Of a DNA stretch of 64,000 nt, positions 49,487 through 63,035 are shown one piece after another. The DNA comes from Lichenostomus cassidix (taxonomy: Eukaryota; Chordata; Aves; Passeriformes; Meliphagidae). Both the position numbers and the translations under genes were made by a program. The notes below the pieces were generated by a model. The model saw only the letters and a program-made list of their open reading frames with translations, ran no database searches and was not told the origin of the DNA. The first letter of the stretch is position 1. Each line of letters starts with the position of its first letter. The stretch spans positions 48,854,077-48,918,076 of the forward strand of contig CM039211.1 of NCBI GenBank assembly GCA_008360975.2, read 5' to 3'.

Positions 49487-49857
49487 CAGAAACCACAGAA
49501 TGGCTTGTTTGGAAGGGATCTTTAGGCCATCCATTTCAACTCCGTTGCAGTGAGAAGAGACATCTCGAACTACATCAGGGAGCTCAAGAGTCCCATTCAT
49601 CCTCACCTTGAATGCTTCCACAAATGTTTCCACCCACAACTTCTCTGGACTACCTGTGCATCTGGACAACCATCATCATTGTAAAAAATTTCTCCCAACA
49701 TCTAGTCTGAATTTACACTCCTTTAGTTTAAAAGCATTATTCCTTGTCCTATCACTACAGGCCTTGTCTGTCATGTCCTATCTTGTCTGCCTCTCTAACT
49801 ACAGAAAAGCCCCAGTAAAGTCTCTCTGGACTCTCTTCTCCAGGCTCAAAATGGACT
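49487..49857 (-). mobile_element. CR1 LINE fragment in DMRT1 intron
   Basis: This is a diverged, 5'-truncated CR1, antisense to the plus strand. It begins ACCACAGAATGGCTTGTTTG near its 3' end and keeps the conserved blocks GGAAGGGATCTTTAGGCCAT, TTCTCCCAACATCTAGTCTG, CATTATTCCTTGTCCTATCA and TCTTCTCCAGGCTCAAAATG in the expected order. Confidence 0.85.
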
Positions 49858-52800
49858 CATCATCCATGTGAGACTGTTGAGGAAAGAAGGCCAGCTGGAT
49901 CCTCTGTTTGTCCTGTTCTAAGTTTGCAGAAATATGTGATTTCAGCAAAAACAATCAGTGAGTTACCTATTTCCAGATAGAAGTTTCTATCAGAACAATT
50001 TCCAGCCAGCTCTAAAGAAGAGAATATGGCACTGTCTCTTGGCACCCTAGTCCCCTCAGGCACAATTAGGTGACTTCATGCTAGTTTTCTGGAGACTGAT
50101 TACTGTCAATCTCCTCTGGGGTTTGCATCTTCTCCTGAGCTGATGACACAGGTTTTCCATACATCCAAACACCACATAACCAACAGATAATGCCACACAG
50201 AGGTGACTGAAATGGACACCAACAGCTGCTATTAGTGGCAAGGTAGTTGCACACGCTTATCACAGCTGCTGCGTGGCAGCACACAGGAATGAATGGGCAA
50301 AAAGCTGTTTTGTGGATTGATTGTTGACACTAAGGGTGCAAATGGAGGTGGGGACTGCTTCCTGTTTCATGAGAAGACCTCAAAAGACCTACATCTATCT
50401 CCTACAGCAACACAGGAGACAACTCGAGAGTCTCGACTCCGTATCTGCTTCTGGGCATCACTACAATACAGCTGCCTTTGTTTTCTTACAATACATATTT
50501 TTAAAACTTGTCTATACAAGAAGTTCCTTGTGAATAATTACCTTAGAAACACCAGTTGTCCTACCTAAAAATGCCATTTGCAACAGCTGCGGCAAAAAAA
50601 TTTTTTTAAAAAACATTAATTTTGAAGGAAAAAGTGCACTTGAGGCTCAGGATAATGTTATCAAGTAGCAGAATATGTGGAGAGTCAAAAAAAAAAAGGC
50701 ACTAAGTTTCTGCCTTGTGTAGCTATGCTAAAGCAAAGAAACAGGATTCCAAGAGCTCTAACAATCACGTATAACCTTTTGGTATTCAGCACAGAAATCC
50801 AGAAACAATAGTAATTTGACTGAATGTCTCTCCATTTCTGGGTCAGAAAGGCCATTAACCTTCACTAGTGTAGAACAAAAAACCAGTTTGCACAACACCA
50901 AGACTAGCCATGTAAATGTAAATGTTAATTCTGGTCGCTTCACTTTATATTTTCATTGTTGCCAATGTCACTTTCAATTTATAAAACAAGGATGAAATCC
51001 ATGCCCACTGTCATCAGTCCTAATGCTCAAAGCATAAGCAAATAGCTAATAATGATGGACTCAGCTCTTTCAGGTTTAACAATTCAATTTTAGAAAATAC
51101 TGTTGCAGTGCAACAGTGCTATATTATACAGCTTTAAAGGTTTGATTTTTTTTTTACATAACTTGCAAGCTTTTGGAAATCAAGAGATTACTAAACAATC
51201 AGTCTAAAATGCTAGGTCTAATGCAAGTGATCTGTTATGGTAAATACAATGTATTTTTAACTTGCAAATAGACGTACTTACTTTTTAAATTCTCTTGTAA
51301 TGCAAGTGTCTCTTGTTGGGAAAGGAGAAAACAAAGATCTGCAACTCACACTAGTCTAGCAAAAGGAACACGGGGTACAGGAGGTTTGTCACTGACTTCA
51401 GCAAGACTGTCCTCACAAATGACTGTGTCCAAAATTGATTAAGAGGGAACAACGAAGAAGCCTTATCATTTACATCTTATGATTTAAATGACTGCAATTT
51501 AAAAAGCCCAGAAGGCTTTAAACTGACTTAGTATTACCATAGCATTACCATTTTTAACATTGACTTTAATTTGGATGCGACTTCAACAGATCTGTAGTAA
51601 AATGGTTCAACAAGTATTGATGAAATACCCAGCACAAGATGGGTACATGCATGAACAGAGTAAAAATGTTGCTACTTATTTTGAAGTGAGATTTATGCCC
51701 TGCAAAGTTTAGCAACCTTGCTGCAATAAGTCACAATACTTGAGTAAATAGGGACAAAAAACAGAACACAAAACATTTCTGAGGTAGTCAAGTAAGTTAA
51801 ATGAAGTTTCACACAACATTAGGCTTAAGACAGACCCACTGCATTTATACAGTTGTATTTATATTCATTTCCACGAACACAACAGCAGTAATGCTGAGCA
51901 TGTGCCATCAGCTGGAGGGCACAGGCTGTGTCTAATGATGCTGCTGGTGCTGCCAGCTGCATCTCCACAGGCCTGCTGATGTCCTACAGCCCACCTGGTG
52001 GGAAGGTCAACTCACCAGTATCCAGCATTTTCCTCTGGGTCCTGACAGCAGCAGCCTTGCTAGGAAAAGGCCAAAAACCTTGGTTGTTTTAGCTTCCTAC
52101 AAGGGCGCTAGGTCCTCTTGTGCCATCTTTCCTTACTAATGTTATTGGAATGGGAGCAAGTGTAGATGACAAGTTTCAACATGCACTTTCCCTGCCCTCA
52201 CCTGGCACTCTCTGAAGTCCAGACAGTGAACCTTAAATCATGTTTAAGTGGCAGAAAAGTTTTAAAAGACATAAATAGATAAGCAGAAAATCAGAATTTT
52301 ATTATTATCTGCTGTAGAGAAAATTTTAAAACAGGTTTCTGGGCTCAACCCAGACAGTGGTGAGTGTATCAAAGACTGCCTGCCTTCAAGGAAGTCACTC
52401 CAACACCCCATTCTCAGTTGATTTCAACAATGTTGAATGCAGCTCTGGTTAATAGGAAAGTGGTTCGACACTCTTAAGGGCAAGGCAGGTAGGATGAAAG
52501 TAAGCAAAAAGTGGAGTTCATTCTGTGCTGCATCATACCATCCTGCTGCAACCCACATGGACACGGAGTGGTGAAGGGAGTCAAGAGCACAGGCTACAAG
52601 GTGCTTCCACTACACAGGGTAGCTGAGTCTTGGTGCTGTTCAGGGTCAAGACGTGTTTTCTCCTCTCCCAGAAGACAAGGAAGGCCATCCTACTCCACAA
52701 ATGCAGCTGACAGACACAGCAGTTGAAGGCAGAAAGAAAAGCAGCTGAAATGGTCCAAGCCGGAAAGTTAAGTCACAGCTACAGAGGTCAGCCCCACAGC

Positions 52801-55190
52801 TAAGAGACAATTACTTTCAAACTAGGGGCCAATCCGCATTCCTCTCTCCTGATGCCTTTTTAACTACAGTTGGGCAGTTGCAAATTCATTTCAGGTAGTC
52901 CCAGGGAACTAATGTATCCACCTAGCAGGAATACACCAGATGCCTCTTAACAAGCCAGTCTTACTTCTCTCTGATGTAGACTGTTGGCACAAACCTGCGT
53001 GCAGTGTTTATGCCTTAGAAAAATTAGAGATTGAACCCACAAAATTAAAGATCCTGAAAGCACTTGTGACTCAGGGAAGCATTGAAACAAGATGAGTTGG
53101 TAGAGACAGCTTTACGAACTAGATGTCCATTTTTATCCAAGGGAGGAAACAGCAAAAACTAACATGAGCGAAGTCTTAGTTTAGAATACTTAGGAAACTT
53201 TATACTATATTTAGGGATACACAGATAGCTCAAATCTGAGTCGACTGAAATTTATCAAAATGTATTTTATACACTCAGAAGCCAATACAAGAACAATCAC
53301 TAAAAAATCTAGTGTAAACAGTCATTCCAGGATAGGAAAACAGAACCCTCCTTGCCGTGTCTGCAATTGCTCTGAGACAGAACTTGAAAGGCAAAATTAT
53401 TTATAAATGATCAGGAGAGAGCTCTCGTTGATTTTTCTTTTTCTTTTATGTCCAGAAAGGCAACAAAACTACTGTCCAACAGGACTAGGAACATCCTTTC
53501 ACTTTCAGCAGTCTAATACATGATTAATGCGATGCTTGGAATAAATAAACAAACTACACGCAGCATATTGGGTGTGATTCAGACCTCAGAAAATCTTCAA
53601 CTTGTGAAACTTAACTGATTTATCAGATACCATGAGATAAACATTACGCACAGAGCTTTGAAACTGGCATTGTAAAATTGTAACAAATAAGGGAATAAAT
53701 GCAAATATATAAATGACGTTGTTAAAGACAGAACAAAACCATAATTGTTGTGTTTATTTCAAAATTAACTGCAGGGAGTCCTGTGTTTAACCTGGCTCCC
53801 ACTTTCCTCATCACAGATTAAAATGAATCCCAACAAATTAAGTGTTTGATACATATTTCAAAAGCAATCTCAAGATTCTGTCGGACTTTTAAGAAAAGCT
53901 TTTTTCAAAAACAAATGCTCCCCCAAATCTCTTCAAACATTTTTAAAGGGAGCTGTAATCTGTGCACACAGGCTTTCAGCTTTTCTCACATCAGCCTGCA
54001 GGTACCAAGTACAGAACCTTTGGCAGCAGAGCTGGGGTACACAGCGGGGAACGGTAGGGAGCTGCTGGCATTTGAGTTGTGGCTGCACCACCCTGTGTGC
54101 ACTGTGACACAATGGGAACATGGTCTACAAAAGGCAATCAGTGGTCAACCACCCTGGCAGAAACAGAAACCAGGTCTCTTCAGTCCCCTCAGAACACTGA
54201 CAGCACTAAAAATACAGACACCCTCCTAATTACAGACAGTAGAGCTGAGTCCCTCTCATATTCTGATTATTCACGATCAGCACTTATATATGATCATAAT
54301 TGACTCGTGGAAGCAGTGAGGGGACACAAATACTTTTACAGCACACAAAACAAGTTCACTGGCTTTGCAACAGTACAGCACGACAAGTCTGGTATTTTTC
54401 CATTTTTCCAGTGAAGGAATACTTTGTCTTGGTCTTTGTGTGCTCTCAGTAGTGCAGACTACCAAGATGTCAGAAGCAGAAAGCAGCTGTAACACTGGCA
54501 TGTCTGATCTACTTCAACAGGTTTGGAAGAAATGAAATGTAATTTATTACAGCCTATTTATCTCTGCAACAATTACCCTTCAAAACCCGAAGGAGAACAA
54601 TGTAATTGAAGGTACATGCCTTCTTCCCTGCAGAAACCTCAAACAGCCTCAGGCAAGAGCCAATACAGATGTAGTACAAGGCATTAAAAGAGTGTTGGAT
54701 GCTGTAGCTAGCAATTATCCTGGTATTTAAACAAATCTATCGCTCATCAGGAAAGCGTTTAGTGCAGTAGTCGGAGCGAGACAGGCTGACACGGAGCACA
54801 GCTACTTAACTGTCCCCTCCAGCGATTACACTTTCTCAACCTGAGAGTCATGTCAAATTAAATAACTACACATTGACTTTTCACTTCTATAAACATTAAG
54901 GTATGATTGACAATTCTTGGATGCTATAAGGTAGTCATTATAATCAGCCAACACACTGTTAGCTAATTTGCGGTGTAGCTTTTTTTTTCCCTATTCTAGG
55001 CCATTTCTTTTGGACTATTTTTACAGTGTCCTATAGATAACATCTGCTCTGACTCTTGGCAGGATCACCGTAACAAAATGTCACTGCTAGCACAAGATCT
55101 TTGTGTGAGAAAACAACATACAATTAAGTGACTTGTCCTGGCCTACAAAATACCTTTTCTTCTCTCTCAATCCTGGCCCACACTTACCCA

Positions 55191-55376
55191 TTTAATTCAA
55201 ATTTGAAGATGTCTGGACAGTCACAACTTAGACAGGAAAACTGCACTAAATACTGTTAATGTGGCATCTAGTCTATTTTTCCTAATTCCTGCCTTAACTC
55301 ATTCAAATCTCTTTGGCCTACGTAAAGTAGACATGGCAGGAGCAAGGAGTCACCTGGCAGACTGGGAAATTAAATT
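55191..55376 (+). repeat. Long inverted repeat, left arm
   Basis: This 186-bp segment (TTTAATTCAAATTTGAAGAT at its start, GGGAAATTAAATT at its end) is repeated in reverse complement at 55825-56010. By eye only two mismatches were found, both near 55320-55326 (ACGTAAAG here against ATGTACAG in the other arm). The arms are separated by 448 bp of unique sequence. The segment has no coding or transposon signature. Confidence 0.93.
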
Positions 55377-55824
55377 ACAACCTCTACAGAAGTGTTCTGA
55401 GTGGGTAATCATGAAGACCTCAAGCTTCGTGAGGCTGTTACAGCATCCCTGTGACAAGACATCACTTACTAACATCTGAAGACTGCAGCTTAATGAAGTT
55501 ACTAGGAATCGAGCAGATACATAAAGAAGTTAAGGTTGTGAAGAAATACACCCCTTTGGTTTTATATGCAACATTGTGGTGCCTGAAAGCACTACGTTTT
55601 CAGTGACAGTTTTACTATCTACCGCACTATTTCAAGCCACAAAAGTAAAGAAAAGTTGTCCAAACTTTACCATCTCAAAATAAAAGGAGTAAAAAAATTC
55701 ATAAATAATACTTAACACCTTTACCACCACTGCTGTCAACCCCTGCCCATCCTCTGCCCTCCCTCCTCTCTAAGATACCTCACCAGATTCGCTAAAGACT
55801 CTGGTCTTTATTTTATTTCTGGGA

Positions 55825-56010
55825 AATTTAATTTCCCAGTCTGCCAGGTGACTCCTTGCTCCTGCCATGTCTACTGTACATAGGCCAAAGAGATTTGAAT
55901 GAGTTAAGGCAGGAATTAGGAAAAATAGACTAGATGCCACATTAACAGTATTTAGTGCAGTTTTCCTGTCTAAGTTGTGACTGTCCAGACATCTTCAAAT
56001 TTGAATTAAA
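55825..56010 (-). repeat. Long inverted repeat, right arm
   Basis: This is the reverse complement of 55191-55376. It opens with AATTTAATTTCCC, part of a small local palindrome (GGGAAATTTAATTTCCC, 55821-55837), and ends TTGAATTAAA. Five bases after it begins a 62-bp copy of sequence from 58069-58130, so this arm is probably the inserted one and the left arm the original. Confidence 0.93.
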
Positions 56011-56015
56011 CGTTT

Positions 56016-56077
56016 ATTAAAAACATTTGATGGGCAGGCACACTGATGGTTGCCAAATTAAGAAAACCCATTAAGTA
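56016..56077 (+). repeat. 62-bp direct duplication, copy 1
   Basis: The segment from ATTAAAAACATTTGATGGGC to CCCATTAAGTA is repeated in the same orientation at 58069-58130 with one mismatch (A at 56025, G at 58078). It abuts the right arm of the long inverted repeat. Confidence 0.93.
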
Positions 56078-57479
56078 AAGAAGTAGGTGAGATCAATACT
56101 GTATCATTAAGCTAATTACGAATACAAATAAGACTAGAATGCTATTAGCAAGCCTGGAAGCATCGGTACTTACCTGAAGCTTTACCTTCATATTGGCTGT
56201 AGCAGACCAAAAGGTAAAGTTGACAGTGTTGGGATTTTTAGATAGACATAACAAATCAACTAAATAAAATTAGTACTAATGAACACATTTGTGAAAACTG
56301 TTCTGAGCTATAAAAGTACAATTTCATTGCAGGATTAGCACTTAAAGCCAAAACAAGTGTAGGAACTGAAAACAGCTGAGGAGGACAAACAATCTCTCCT
56401 GTCTCCTAGTCATCTCTATTGTCTGGTAGTAACAACTGCAGTCCCATCCCTTTTTGCACTTCAGAACTGTATTTAATACCTGAGCATGGGTCTCAGAAAT
56501 CTAAAATTAAATATAACAGTATTTCAAATATGTCTCCCTTCTGGTTGAAAAGTCAGGCAATAATAAAACCAAAAGACTTCCGTGAAGATTCTAGAAAATG
56601 CCAGCTTTGTTTCAAACTCAGAAGATAAAGCAGCCACAGCACTGAAGACAGTGAAATATAACTTAATTCACAGGCTTTGCAGACCTGCACTGAAATAAAA
56701 ATACAAAATCACAGGAAGCACTTAAAAACTTTGCTGATCTGTCTCAAGTATTTTCTTTTTTTTTCATCAGGTAACTACCACCAAAGTACCTAACTTTTAC
56801 TGAAGCAAGTCGTTGCCCTTGCCTGTAGGCCAACCAGCACAGTGCGCTTTCCAGTTTATGCAGCCATTACTGTTTATCTCCAGAGGTATTTCTGACCACC
56901 AGATCCCCAAGACAGCACACATATCTTCCAAGACTCAGTCTCAGTTTACTGATACACGAAGTGTCCTGCTTATATTTTGCACTGACTTGCCACTTTGGAA
57001 TTGGACAAAGGCACCGACTATTTTATCTTATTCTCCATGACCCTGTGTCCACACTGCAGTTGAAAGGACTAACACAAGCAGGGAGAACATGTGAAATCCC
57101 AGCACACAGCCAGGTGTACAGTAACTTCTGTGGTTTTTGTGTTTTGACATTTCTGCCTACGTTTTCCCGAAATCTTCTGCTCAAAGCTTCATCTTCCAAG
57201 CTCTAGGAGACATTCACACACAAGAAGTCCTACAAAACCCAAACTTTTTAAGCTCTGTTTCACTGGTTACCAGCCAACTGTGTATCTCCACCATAGATAG
57301 AAAACTTTCTGAAAATAAAATTTTTTGAAAATAAAAGGCTACTTCACTGAAGAGAAAATGCTAAAATGCAGCATTTTAACAAAATGCTGAAATACTTATT
57401 AAGTAACAGCATAAACATAAGACAGGGTCCCACCAGAGAAATGTGTATTTAAGCATACATAGTCTTCTTTGTATACAGA

Positions 57480-57585
57480 ATATGCACATAGTGTATGTGT
57501 ATCTATATATCCATGTATATCGATATGGGCACCCACACACAAGTGCAGGTATGTGTAGATAATATATATAATATATATAAAGCTA
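57480..57585. repeat. TA/TG-rich microsatellite region
   Basis: Interrupted TATGTGTATCTATATATCC, CCCACACACAAG and ATATATATAATATATATAA runs. This is simple-sequence DNA with no other feature. Confidence 0.6.
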
Positions 57586-58068
57586 ACTTTCAGTCCTCAG
57601 AAAACAAAAGCTATCCCCATATAACAGCCAAATTCCTACATAACTCAATTTCGACATCTCATCTGGTGTGAACTGCACTCATTCCTAGTGTAAACCCCAG
57701 CGCGCTCTGCAATGATATACTGTAATGTCACATCGCAATCTGGATTTACTATAAAGGGCTGCTGACGAGTTTCAGAGCAGTAAACATTGCTGCGAGGTGT
57801 ATTTCACACTGAGCTGGTTTTTATGAAGAACACTTCACCGCCCAGCCACGGCACCCAGATGATGAATGGTGAAAGATGCATGACAAGCTTCATCATTGTT
57901 TGTAAATCTTAACTGTTCCTGCTCACTAACTCTGCAGGCAATTTTCAAAGACAGCGGCCGACAGAAGGACAGCACAGCTTTCCTGAAGGTTATTCAACTT
58001 GTACTTGGCCTGAGCTATGCCTGTGAGGAGCCCTGGAAATAAACTCGTCGGCTACACTGAAGCATAGA

Positions 58069-58130
58069 ATTAAAAACGTTTGATGGGCAGGCACACTGAT
58101 GGTTGCCAAATTAAGAAAACCCATTAAGTA
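58069..58130 (+). repeat. 62-bp direct duplication, copy 2
   Basis: This is the counterpart of 56016-56077, 2053 bp away, identical at 61 of 62 positions. It has no associated inverted repeat, so it is more likely the source copy. Confidence 0.93.
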
Positions 58131-61100
58131 GCCTTGGTGTCTCTCCTCTACCAAGCCCCACGGGGTTACATACATCATGTGCAGGCAACATATCCTGGTA
58201 TTATTTACACATGCAATATAAATATGTATATTTATAAAACAGGCAGAATGAATGATGGGCTGTCTGGTCCTGCTCCCACATGACAATTCCCTGTTACCCT
58301 GTGCAGTTACACACAGGACCCCAACATCCCCCAGCAACTTTGCCCACTGCTTGTATGAATGCTACTTCTCTTCTCTCAGAAGTTTGCTTTTGTGACAGGG
58401 GAAGGAGATACAAAACTACTCATGGCATGTAAGCATGGCAGTGGGAACAGATGCTGCCCTTTTTTGTTTCTTCTGAGATCATTCTGGGAGCAGCACAATG
58501 GACGGCAACAACCTCTCAGAGTCACAATCTGGCTCCCTGCAAGAGGCAAGGCCAGTCTGTACTACAGAGCCTTCTTCTTCTTGACTTCTTCTTCTCCCTT
58601 TTACTTCAGAGCTCAGTAACAAATGCTTCTTTTGCTGGAGTTTCTCACAATCTGCACAAGGTTACTTGATAGGCAGAAGAAGCTGCAGAAGAACTAGCTC
58701 AGACCGAGACTCTCACCTGAGCTGAGAAACTGGCACGAACTGCAAGGGGGTGTAGACAGGCTCTCATACACTGAAAAGATTAGAGCTGAATATGGAGCTC
58801 TCTTTTAACCAGCCAAGTTACAAGGATGCAACTGCACATTAAAGTGAAGTGAAGAGGTGAGTGCTATCACTGTTACAATTACAAATCATGCCTGGGTAAT
58901 CACTATCATCCTGACAAGACATCTTCATTTGTCTTATCACTTTGTGGGTAAGTCTGATAGCTGATTTCTATCAATTTCTGTTGCAGTGGGAAAAATTCTG
59001 TAACCAGAGGTAATAAAATCAGAAAATCAAACCCACACCAGGTGTAAAAGAAAGCAGCTCAACTGACAGTGTTTAATTTTTCCAGTGAAGGACCCAACAC
59101 CCTTCAAAGCGTGAAGAAAAATCCCACACAGTCTCATCAGCTGTGGTTAACATCCACCATCTTACATAAAGAGCAGCTTGTCTATGCAGAAAGCCCTGCA
59201 GTGCAGTGGGTATAAGCCACTGGTCTCTCAACATGCAGTTCTAAAATGCTTGTAACTGCAGGAGGCACTGAGAAACCTCCTTCTGCTAAGAGAATGTAAA
59301 GCAGAAGAGGGAAGGTGTCCAGGGAATGCTAGCAGAGCCATCAGGTATTTCAGGATAGCACCCTGGCAGGTGGACAGAGAGATGCTGATACCCTATGCAG
59401 GACCCAGTCCTATCAAGGTGGCACCACTCTCCCACTGCCTGCTCTCTACTGCAGCCTCAACAAGGCTTTCCAAACTGGGACTGGTGAGACATTGCAAACT
59501 TCTTTTCATAGAAGGAAACTGAAGAAAGTAGAGATTTTAGCAGTACAAACAAATGTATTGCTTTGAATCTGTCACCTGCCTTTGCCAACAGCACCACTGA
59601 TTTGAGCTTCCTCCGAGTAGAAGGATTTTCCTCAAGCCCTTGTTTCACAAACTCAAAGCCGGCAACTCGTAACAAAATGCAGGCCTCAGTTTCAAAGACC
59701 CTGCATCCTTTGATGCACACAAAATACTAAACAATGAACAAATACATCCTATGAGAAAAAAGTCTTTCTCTGACAACTATCCAGTCTAACCACCCTTCTT
59801 GGTGCACGTGGTTTTGCAGGTGTGTGGAGATGGGGTGCCACTGACATACGCTGAGGGTTCAGCCTATCCCACTCTCTCTTATTAGGATGCTGAAAAATGA
59901 GAACATTGACACACAGTCGCTTTCCACAAGAGCTTAATTTTCCTGCTAGGGGATGCTAAAGCCTCAGTCCAGAAGCATCTGTGTTTCTGCAAAAATAGGT
60001 GGATAGCCTTCAAAAGTAAAGTTTTTTCTACTGCTCTTGCAATAGGACCAGCAGCTTCTTCCAGACCAAACAGCAAGGGCTTGTCTGTCACCCTGACATG
60101 AATCAGCAAAACCTGTGAATCAGCAAAACTCATGAAACAAGCCTGTAATTCTGCCATCATCCAATGCAAAGCTGCTCTGTGTGCCTTTGAGTGAGCATAA
60201 CATGTATGTTCCATTTAGAGAAGAAACTACTAAAATGAGCCTTTTAATCAGGACTGAACTAAAGCAGAATGGAAAATAAAGTTCGTATTACCTTATTTCC
60301 AAGAATTCCCACCAGTCCGTATAAAGTTATCTTATTATTGCTCACATCTTCACTAATACAACTTCATTCAGAACACAGACCAGTAGTTCATAAAAAGGCT
60401 TCAATACAGAGAAAAAGGAGTTACCAGAACTTATACTGAATATGCCTCACATTCTCAAATGTATTTTGACAGCTGCTGTTACAACTACTGAAATTATCAA
60501 CTATGAATAATACAGCCATGAATCACAGTTAGCAACCTGCTTAGTTTAAAAGATAAAATAGGGCCATGCTCAACAACTGTTTGTTCAAATTTTTATTGAA
60601 AAAATAAAATTCAAATTTTTATTGAAAATGACATATTAAAAAGTCATTTGTCTAAAGAGATCTATAAAACATTGCAATGAGCATGCAAAACCAGCAATGT
60701 AATTACGGCATGTAGAAATGCAGCATGAAATCTGCTCACCACCCTTGTAATCAGTGCCAAAGGGAAGCTGCATGCAGCATAGCCATTGAGAACTGTAAGA
60801 TGCAAAAATGAGAATGCACCAAAAAAAAAAGTTGCTCCAAGTTCAAGTGACTCACTTGAACTAACTGTTCTAGACCTACAGATTTATATCATTACCGCTT
60901 TCTTCTTCTTTTGCATTATTTCAAAATCAATTTCTAAAAGTCTGACGTAAAGTGAAGGTGGAAACTAGAAACTTGAGTTTTTAGCAAACACTGCTTGCTC
61001 TTTCATCATTAAGGACAAATATGCTTGAGTAGAGGTTACTTTTTAAGCAAAAGATGCACAGACATACATACATGACACACGAGTTAAATACTGCTGAACT

Positions 61101-62777
61101 TCTGGGTCCAAAATTTTATCCTCCCCATACACTCTGCTGCTGAAATCCCCTCCAAACTTAAGATGTATTTCTGATGATGCTCTACGAAGAGGTGCACAGG
61201 AAAGGAGAAGTGGTACCTCTCATACCTGACAACACCTGGACCGCCTGGGACTGAAACAGCTACTCTTAAGCTTACAGATTGTGGCTAGCCAGCTTACAGA
61301 AGAGAATTTGGGATATTCACTACAACTGTTCCCCAATTCCCAAGTGCTGTATTTGTACAGCTCTGTCAGTGCATCTTCCCAGCTGGCTGCAAGTTAAGAA
61401 CAGAGAAGTTAAGATAGAGGCTTTTTGCTATTCTCTGCGGTAATTTCTCAGCCATATCAAACCAGCCTGCTTCATTTGCAGTGCTGTATTAGTAACTTCG
61501 ATGCTTGCAGAAAGCAGTTCAGGTTCAAGGACACAGTCTCAGTGACCTTTTGCTTACCAGGACTTCTTGACCTTTCCGATCCTACAGGTAGGTACCACCT
61601 GTGGTTTGAAGTGTTACTTGTTTGGCACGGCATTCATTTCAAGGGCACATGCTAATGTAAAATAAGATATATAGGAGGCTGCAAAAAAAGGGGAATAACT
61701 TTGGTGCACAAAAACTCAGCTGGAAAGAAAACATCCACACTTTGCATCTCTCTAGCATGTTTTGGGGGCACATAGAATTCCTTGCATTCCAGCAATGCCT
61801 TGACAAAGTGAAACTTTTTATCTTAAGCAGGGAGACTGCTTCCAACATGCCCCTTCTTGTGGGCCTGCTGGAAGAGGCTCTTTACAGAGCTGCTACAGAT
61901 TGGCCAGGCTTCCCCTATGGCTCTGTACTGCTGTTGACACAGCATCGAAGCAGAGATGCAAGGCTGAGTCCTTAAATGCAGATCCTGGAAATATCTGTGT
62001 CACTTTCATTTCCACAACTGTAAAACTGGGGAGACCTGCTATTTGAATTCTAGAAGGGACTGTGAAAAAAATCTTTTAGTGCTGGAAGCTGTCATGCTGA
62101 CAAAAAAAACCCCTATTACCAGAAATGTTCTTTTTCATAAAATGGTGTTTGCTTATTTATACAAAACTGCTAGTGTTTTCTCCATCTAAGTATTATCTTT
62201 TCTTACGTGTGTTTGGAAGGACTTTCAGACTCCTGCTTAATGTTTAAGATGCAAACACAGCACTGCTTCAGTGCTTCACTACTTGTGTTTCCAACTACCA
62301 CAACACTTTAGGAAAGGAAAATAAAAAATTCAAATCTGTCCAGCAGCCAGAACAAAATTTTAAATGCAAGAGATTGTTTTCACCGTGGCTAGACATGTAG
62401 TGTAATTGTCTCAACATTTCACACAATGATGACTTAAGAGGAGGTTTTACTCCATGCAAACTTTAGGACCAGGTAACTACTCTAAAATCTGAAGTGTCTG
62501 CAGATACAGGGATGTTTATCCTTCGCATCTTTCTAAATGAATGTTATATTTTTCTGCCACTTTCCCAAACCCAGGAAACACTTTCATAGATACGCAAGTG
62601 CTGAAACTTTACACAGTGGAAAGAGGACCCAGAGTGAGGCACGTGCCTTGCATGTGCTTTCTTGCTCTCTCAAACCAAGGTCTTGCACAGGTTATTTCAC
62701 AAGTGTAAGTGCTGGAGAGGCAGTGGAAGGTATTAGTCTCATCTGGGCAGTAAGCCAATCCTAAAAAGGCTCATTTG

Positions 62778-63035
62778 AAAAAAAACACAAAACCAAAACC
62801 AAACAAAACAACAAGAACAAAAACAAAACAACAAAACAAAACAAAAACCCACTCACAAAAACCAAACAAAAACCACAAAAACCAACAAAACAAACAAAAA
62901 AAATCCAGTAACAACAAACAAAAAAAATAAACTAAACAAAAATCCACAGAAAAGCCCCAACAAAACAAACAAACAAAAAATCCAGTAAAAACAACAACAA
63001 CAAAACCAACCAACCAAACAAAACCAAAACAAACG
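62778..63035. repeat. A/C-rich (CAAAA)n-type tract
   Basis: About 260 bp of irregular CAAAA, ACAACAAC and CAAACAAA units, almost without G or T on the plus strand. It yields long artificial frames rich in Phe, Leu and Val on the minus strand. Confidence 0.9.

Noticed and set aside
55261..55479. 72-aa open frame across the left arm of the inverted repeat
   Set aside because: There is no start context, domain or splice evidence. The frame is not maintained as an open frame of interest in the other arm.
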